A stretch of DNA of 64,000 nucleotides from Polydactylus sextarius. Taxonomy: Eukaryota; Chordata; Actinopteri; Polynemidae. Position 1 is the first letter of the stretch, and each line of letters opens with the position of its first letter. A model generated the notes under the pieces. It was given only the letters and a program-made list of their open reading frames with translations. It had not been told where the DNA came from and did not search any database. The stretch is from NCBI GenBank assembly GCA_016801845.1, contig CM028915.1, forward strand, positions 9,421,001 through 9,485,000, in the 5' to 3' direction. Made by a program: the position numbers and the translations under genes. Positions 59,446-64,000 of the stretch are shown one piece after another.

Positions 59446-61297
59446 TTACTTCTTCAGGAGCTGATGTCTGACGACGATGAAGGGGAATGCAAACCCACTG
59501 CCGAAGAAAACCACCATCATACCCAGCAGACGCCACTTATTCTCCACGGAGAATGGCATGTTCTGTAAAAACACAAGTATTGTGATACAGTGGAATAAAC
59601 TTAATTTAGCACTTTATTTATTTAAAACTATTCACAATTATTCCCTTTGAACAACTATTCTCACTGCAAACTGCATAAAACGTCTGACTTTCATATCTGT
59701 CACGCATTTCAATTTGTGCCCTGCAGTGAAAGGAGTTCTATCACCTCTCTGGTTTTGTGCATAGTGCTGTAGTTCAGTCAAATAATACAAGTCAGTTAAG
59801 ACTGAAGCACACTGGTAGAGAATACATTTCAATTTCCATATTGATACATTTAAAGGTGACAGGGAATGGTTGAACAGGGTTTTGATCCTTGTTCTGTGAT
59901 GTGACATATACACAATAAAATGTTGGTTGGATGTGTAACGCCTCAGAAGCTTCATAAAAACCTCTCAGAAAGCTATTTTAATGTGGGGGATTTTACATGA
60001 GTGGTTTTGTACCTATTTGGCATCTTTTCAGGCTTAACTGGCAACCTCATTATGAAATGCAAGCACTTGACACCGATTGGTTGCCTTCACTGTCTCTCAA
60101 ATGAATGTAACCTTTCCAGCTTCGGGACACGGACTGAACACAGACAACCGTCTTATACAGCTAATCGCCTTTGAAGGGGAGGGAACTGGATCAGAGTGGG
60201 GGGGGCAGTGAGATACATTTTACGTCACAAACAACTGTTTTTGAAATTGACCCATTTTGTTAAGAATTTTTATGAAAAGGAGATGTTCAGAATCGCTAGA
60301 AGCTTTCGCATGTTCCTGAATGTGGGTGGATGCCCATTCTTCAACAAAGATGAGGTAAAAACGCTTTCTGATTCTCTGTCACCTTTAATGTTTACTCTGA
60401 ATCTTGTGCATCCAGTCTTCATGTCTCATTTTACATGACAAAATACATGTTGCATTAAATTGAGGTATTCCTCTTTATATTGCATTACATTAAAAAACAC
60501 AGATATATTGTAAAGGCCGTAATGAATTACACTTACTTAAATGTCAAATATAAAATGGACAAAATTATGATCATCAGTCACTGGTCAAAGTCAAAGCAAC
60601 AGTAATGGGCAAAAGAGACGTTTCAGTTATATATTATATTCTTAATATTGATCTAAACAGTCTGATACTAAAACTTCAGGGGCACCTTTCCCCGGGTTCA
60701 CCTGGGGCCATGCTATGTTACAGCTATGACCTTATGTTACAACCGCATGCCGAAAATAACTGACTTCAACTATCATTATTAACAAAGCACCTGTATGTAT
60801 GCAAGACAAAATATTTGCGTTCTCATTTGTATCTTGCGCCGATTTATTTTCATTTTTTTCTTTGAACAATTGCTTTGCTATCGGAAGTAGCGCGGACATC
60901 GGTTGGACAGCAAGGAAGCGCCTCATAGCTACAATGCTAATGCTAATCAACCTGTCGTCATGCCACTGTCTGTCAACAAAACAGCAAGTGCTGTCATTAG
61001 CCTGTCCTCATCTTAAAACATTTTGTTTCCATTTAAAACTAAAAAGCATTATGACTCTGTATGGGGCTAACTCTGCTAGTATTATGACAACGCTACTGTC
61101 AAATGACGGACATGACCTCCAAGTAACGCTTGCTAACGCTAGCGGATGTGGATACAGACAAGGCCGCGCCGTAATAATATTCATTTTATAATAACAACGC
61201 TGCATTAAGGATGTGCTCTCACCTTTCCTGGCCCCTCAGCATAGTGTGAAGAACGAATTGCAGAGGTTGTGAATCGTCTCACTGCCTGCCCCAGCAT
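59446..61297 (-). CDS. cox7c: Cytochrome c oxidase subunit 7C, mitochondrial, 63 aa
   Basis: Small nuclear-encoded subunit of respiratory complex IV in the inner mitochondrial membrane. Coding exons: 61297-61223 (25 codons, donor GTGAGA) and 59562-59446 (38 codons plus TAA, acceptor TTTTTACAG). The presequence MLGQAVRRFTTSAIRS is basic and free of acidic residues; the mature chain is predicted to start SHYAEGPGK. NMPFSVENKWRLL leads into one membrane segment (about residues 37-56), followed by the short tail RHQLLKK. Length equals the human protein (63 aa) and conserved blocks match. The 1.66-kb intron holds only non-coding sequence, apart from a GCTAAC-type motif near exon 1. Intact and probably constitutively expressed. 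Confidence 0.97.
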
Positions 61298-61450
61298 GAT
61301 TGAAAGTTTGGTGTCTCCTCTGCTTCGGAATAAAGCTGCTACGTGCGACCTTCTTGTTTCTGACCGGCGGAATGGCGCAAAGGATTGTGGGTAAAATAAG
61401 TGACAAAGTGGCTTATGGGAAATGAAGTTTGAATATCATTTTAAAGCCAC
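61298..61450 (-). promoter_or_regulatory. cox7c: cox7c 5' UTR and core promoter region
   Basis: On the - strand this carries two words resembling ZNF143/STAF sites: ACCCACAATCC (61382-61392) and TTCCCATAAGC (61411-61421). A GCGCCATTCCGCC segment (61366-61378) contains a GCCAT core like YY1 sites. No TATA box was seen. Such sites are common at housekeeping promoters. Factor binding is inferred from motif resemblance only. Confidence 0.5.
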
Positions 61451-64000
61451 CACTCTCATTTACCCCACATTCTAAGTACTTTGACATTGAATTGGGACCA
61501 GATATAAATTTATGAGAATGAAGGGAGGAACCGTTTTTAATGACTTTGTATTATAATAATAGTAGAAAAAGTAGAAATATTGGAAATAAAGTCAGTTGTT
61601 TGCTTATCTGGTCGTTGTTTGTTATGCACTGTTGTGTGTTTCACCTTCACAACATAATCACTAAAATAATCAATATAACTCTCCATAGTGTCTTGTAACT
61701 GTGTTTCAGACAATGTGAACACCTGAGCTCAACATCTTTAGGCTCAACTTGATCAACTGCCTTATAGTCTGTGTGTAACCATCAATACACTTACATTTAT
61801 CCATCACTGTCTTTTTCAGCTTTCAGAAAAATAGCCACCTTTGCTATGTTTGTGTGGTTTCTCCCACTGAACAGAAGCAAATCCTGATACTTATTACCCA
61901 ACTGTCTTTGTGTTCTAAAAGACGAAGAATTTTCTCATAAAGAAAACCGATTCTGAAGTACAATTTCACCAGTTCATCTACACAACCAGACAACCATATG
62001 CGCTAATGCCAGTTGTTTGATTTATTCTCAAAAGCTTGACTTTAATCTTAGTGTCAACTTTTCAGCACTACTCATGTGGGGTGATTGATTAGAGATTCAA
62101 GTTTAGATTTGTCATGTTATGAATATCCAGCCTGTGTGTGTGTGTGTGTATGTGTACCTAGGCTGCATAATGATCAAATACACTGCCATTGAAGTCCTTC
62201 TGTCGCTGTTTAGAGGATTTACGCCACATCACCTCAGACACATTTATCACAGGAAGAGAAATCGTTCAAACTCTGTGATAAATCATATTAAGATTTGGTC
62301 AATTCATAACTGTTTTATTCTTGACAGATCAACTGTGAAGAATTGAAGACCCCCCATGTCTCCAAGAACAGCATAAATTAACCAATCATGCTAAAAGGAG
62401 CGGGGACATAATGGGTAAGAATTGCTATCAAAATGGGCTGACCAGATGAGTGATGAATATTCCATTCCTGTCCCTTTTCTTCTGAATTAAATCTGGCATT
62501 TTAGGTCACGTGTGAGTATTAATGTGTGTGTGTATTTTCTTGTGAGCCTTAATTGAGGTAACAAATATCATTTAATAAGCTTTATGCATGTTCCAGTCTT
62601 AGTCACAAATATACCACTGCCATGGAAAGAACCACAGCGGACATAATGACTGATGGTGTGTCCCTCCTTAAGCACTGCTTCAGACCCTTTATTGATTAAT
62701 CCTCATGTCTTCAAACTGGGATTTGCACCATGTCACTTTAGAGAGTGTTTAATTTATTCATTTTTGGTGCAGGGCGTTGTTTATTCAAATTTCATGTAGA
62801 TAAAAACCAAGTCATAGGTTCCAATGTCATGAAGGTTTTGTATGTTAGTCTCAGGTTAGAATTCCTTCTAGATGTATTTCAACTTCAACTTAGACATGTG
62901 TGTATGTGCATGTGCGTACAAGTGGTCTGATTTATTTGACAGTCTACATCTGCTACTCTTCACCTGACTTGTTTCTCATTTGTCATGTCCTGTTGTCTCA
63001 CATCTCATTGTCATGTGTTCACTTCCACACGGTTTGTGTGTGACGCTGTCTCTGCGTGACTGTTATTTTTAAAGGGGAGAATGAAGTACGCTTCTGTCAT
63101 ATTCTCCCGGGTCAAAGAAGAGTTTAATAAAACTGCCTGTTGGTTTGTTTTTGAGTCGTGCCACTCCTCAAGTCACAAGCATGAACACCGCTATGACATT
63201 TTGTGTCATTGAATGCCTTTTGTCTAATGTTTTCATAAATGAGTTCACAAATGTCAGATGAAGTGACGCAGCTCAACACCGTGCAAAGAGCTGTGTGGAT
63301 TTTTTTTTTTCAAAGTGGATTTCACAGGCAGTATGGATTTGTGCGCTCATAAGACAACATGTTACTCAATAGTTAGAGAGAGAGAGGGTGGTGATTTAGA
63401 AAAGGATATTAACTGTGACAACAAATTGTTCTGCCCTTGTAAAGAGCTCAGCTGAACAGTCATACAAAGCTACATTTTGGGGGAAATATAAAAGCAATGG
63501 TTTTCTCAAGTTAGTTGAGAGATAAGTTTGTACAAAATTCACTGTACTCCTCCTTTTCCATAGTTTTCGAATTTATTTCCCACAATTTCACATGTTGGAG
63601 TCAGCTAACGTATGTAATCTGTTAGAATGACACCTAACACCCCATATTAACCAAACATGTGGGGTGATGACCCTAACTCCACACACGTGGGGTGATCACC
63701 CCTTTTCTTTTAGACATAGATGTGATTTGACCATCAGTTTTGTCACATGTTTCTTGTAAGTATTTAGTTGACTGTTGTTCTTGTTACATTAAATGGATGC
63801 TCCAGTTTAAAAGTTACAGAGTCTACCTCTAATGTAGAACTTTTTTCTACAAATTTTGCTCCTAAAAGTCAAGCATGAATATCAGTAGTTCCTTTTTTAA
63901 ATACTATTGTCAATCAATTATCATAGTAATGTTACAAATGAATATCTATTGTCCTCAAGTAATCAGTAATATGGGATATCACTGTGGGAGTTTTGTCTTT
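61450..64000. other. Intergenic DNA upstream of cox7c
   Basis: AT-rich, no exon recognised. It contains a short GT run (62131-62147) and three copies of a GTGGGGTGAT word (about 62075, 63659 and 63687). A second gene may lie beyond the window edge. Confidence 0.55.

Overview
This is a vertebrate, almost certainly teleost fish, nuclear genome segment. It has intron-split genes with GT/AG splice sites, AATAAA poly(A) signals, abundant (CA)n, (GA)n and tetranucleotide microsatellites, poly-A/T runs, and long AT-rich non-coding stretches. No bacterial-style operon, phage, CRISPR array or intact transposon was seen. The fish assignment rests on compact introns, GCTAAC-rich promoter sequence, a tRNA-like dispersed repeat of a type common in fish, and proteins close to but distinct from the mammalian ones. 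I cannot name the species.

Three protein-coding genes were reconstructed exon by exon. ccnh (cyclin H) is on the + strand, coding 3767-8120 in 9 exons, 319 aa. rasa1 (p120 RasGAP) is on the - strand, coding 31141 down to 9456 in 25 exons, 1045 aa. cox7c (cytochrome c oxidase subunit 7C) is on the - strand, coding 61297 down to 59446, 63 aa, with a probable separate 3'-UTR exon. All three reading frames are continuous across every junction and look intact. The order and orientation cox7c - rasa1 - ccnh (rasa1 and ccnh tail to tail) matches human 5q14 as I know it, so this is an old linkage block.

Layout: 1-3480 is non-coding ccnh upstream sequence with several octamer (ATGCAAAT) sites and microsatellites. 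3480-8330 is ccnh. About 8700-31900 is rasa1 with its promoter, including an 11.5-kb first intron. 32000-58900 is a 27-kb gene-poor interval with simple repeats, two striking palindromes, a nested hairpin with CRE-like half sites, and several stretches that look like candidate conserved non-coding elements. 58900-61450 is cox7c and its promoter. 61450-64000 is non-coding.

The genes do not form a pathway. Cyclin H activates CDK7 in the CDK-activating kinase/TFIIH complex. RASA1 switches off Ras downstream of receptor tyrosine kinases. COX7C is a small membrane subunit of mitochondrial complex IV. I found no evidence of an undescribed multi-gene system. The most unusual items are structural: the 39-bp palindrome at 54899-54937, the paired hairpins at 37564-37641, and microsatellites that lie within the 3' splice site regions of ccnh and rasa1.
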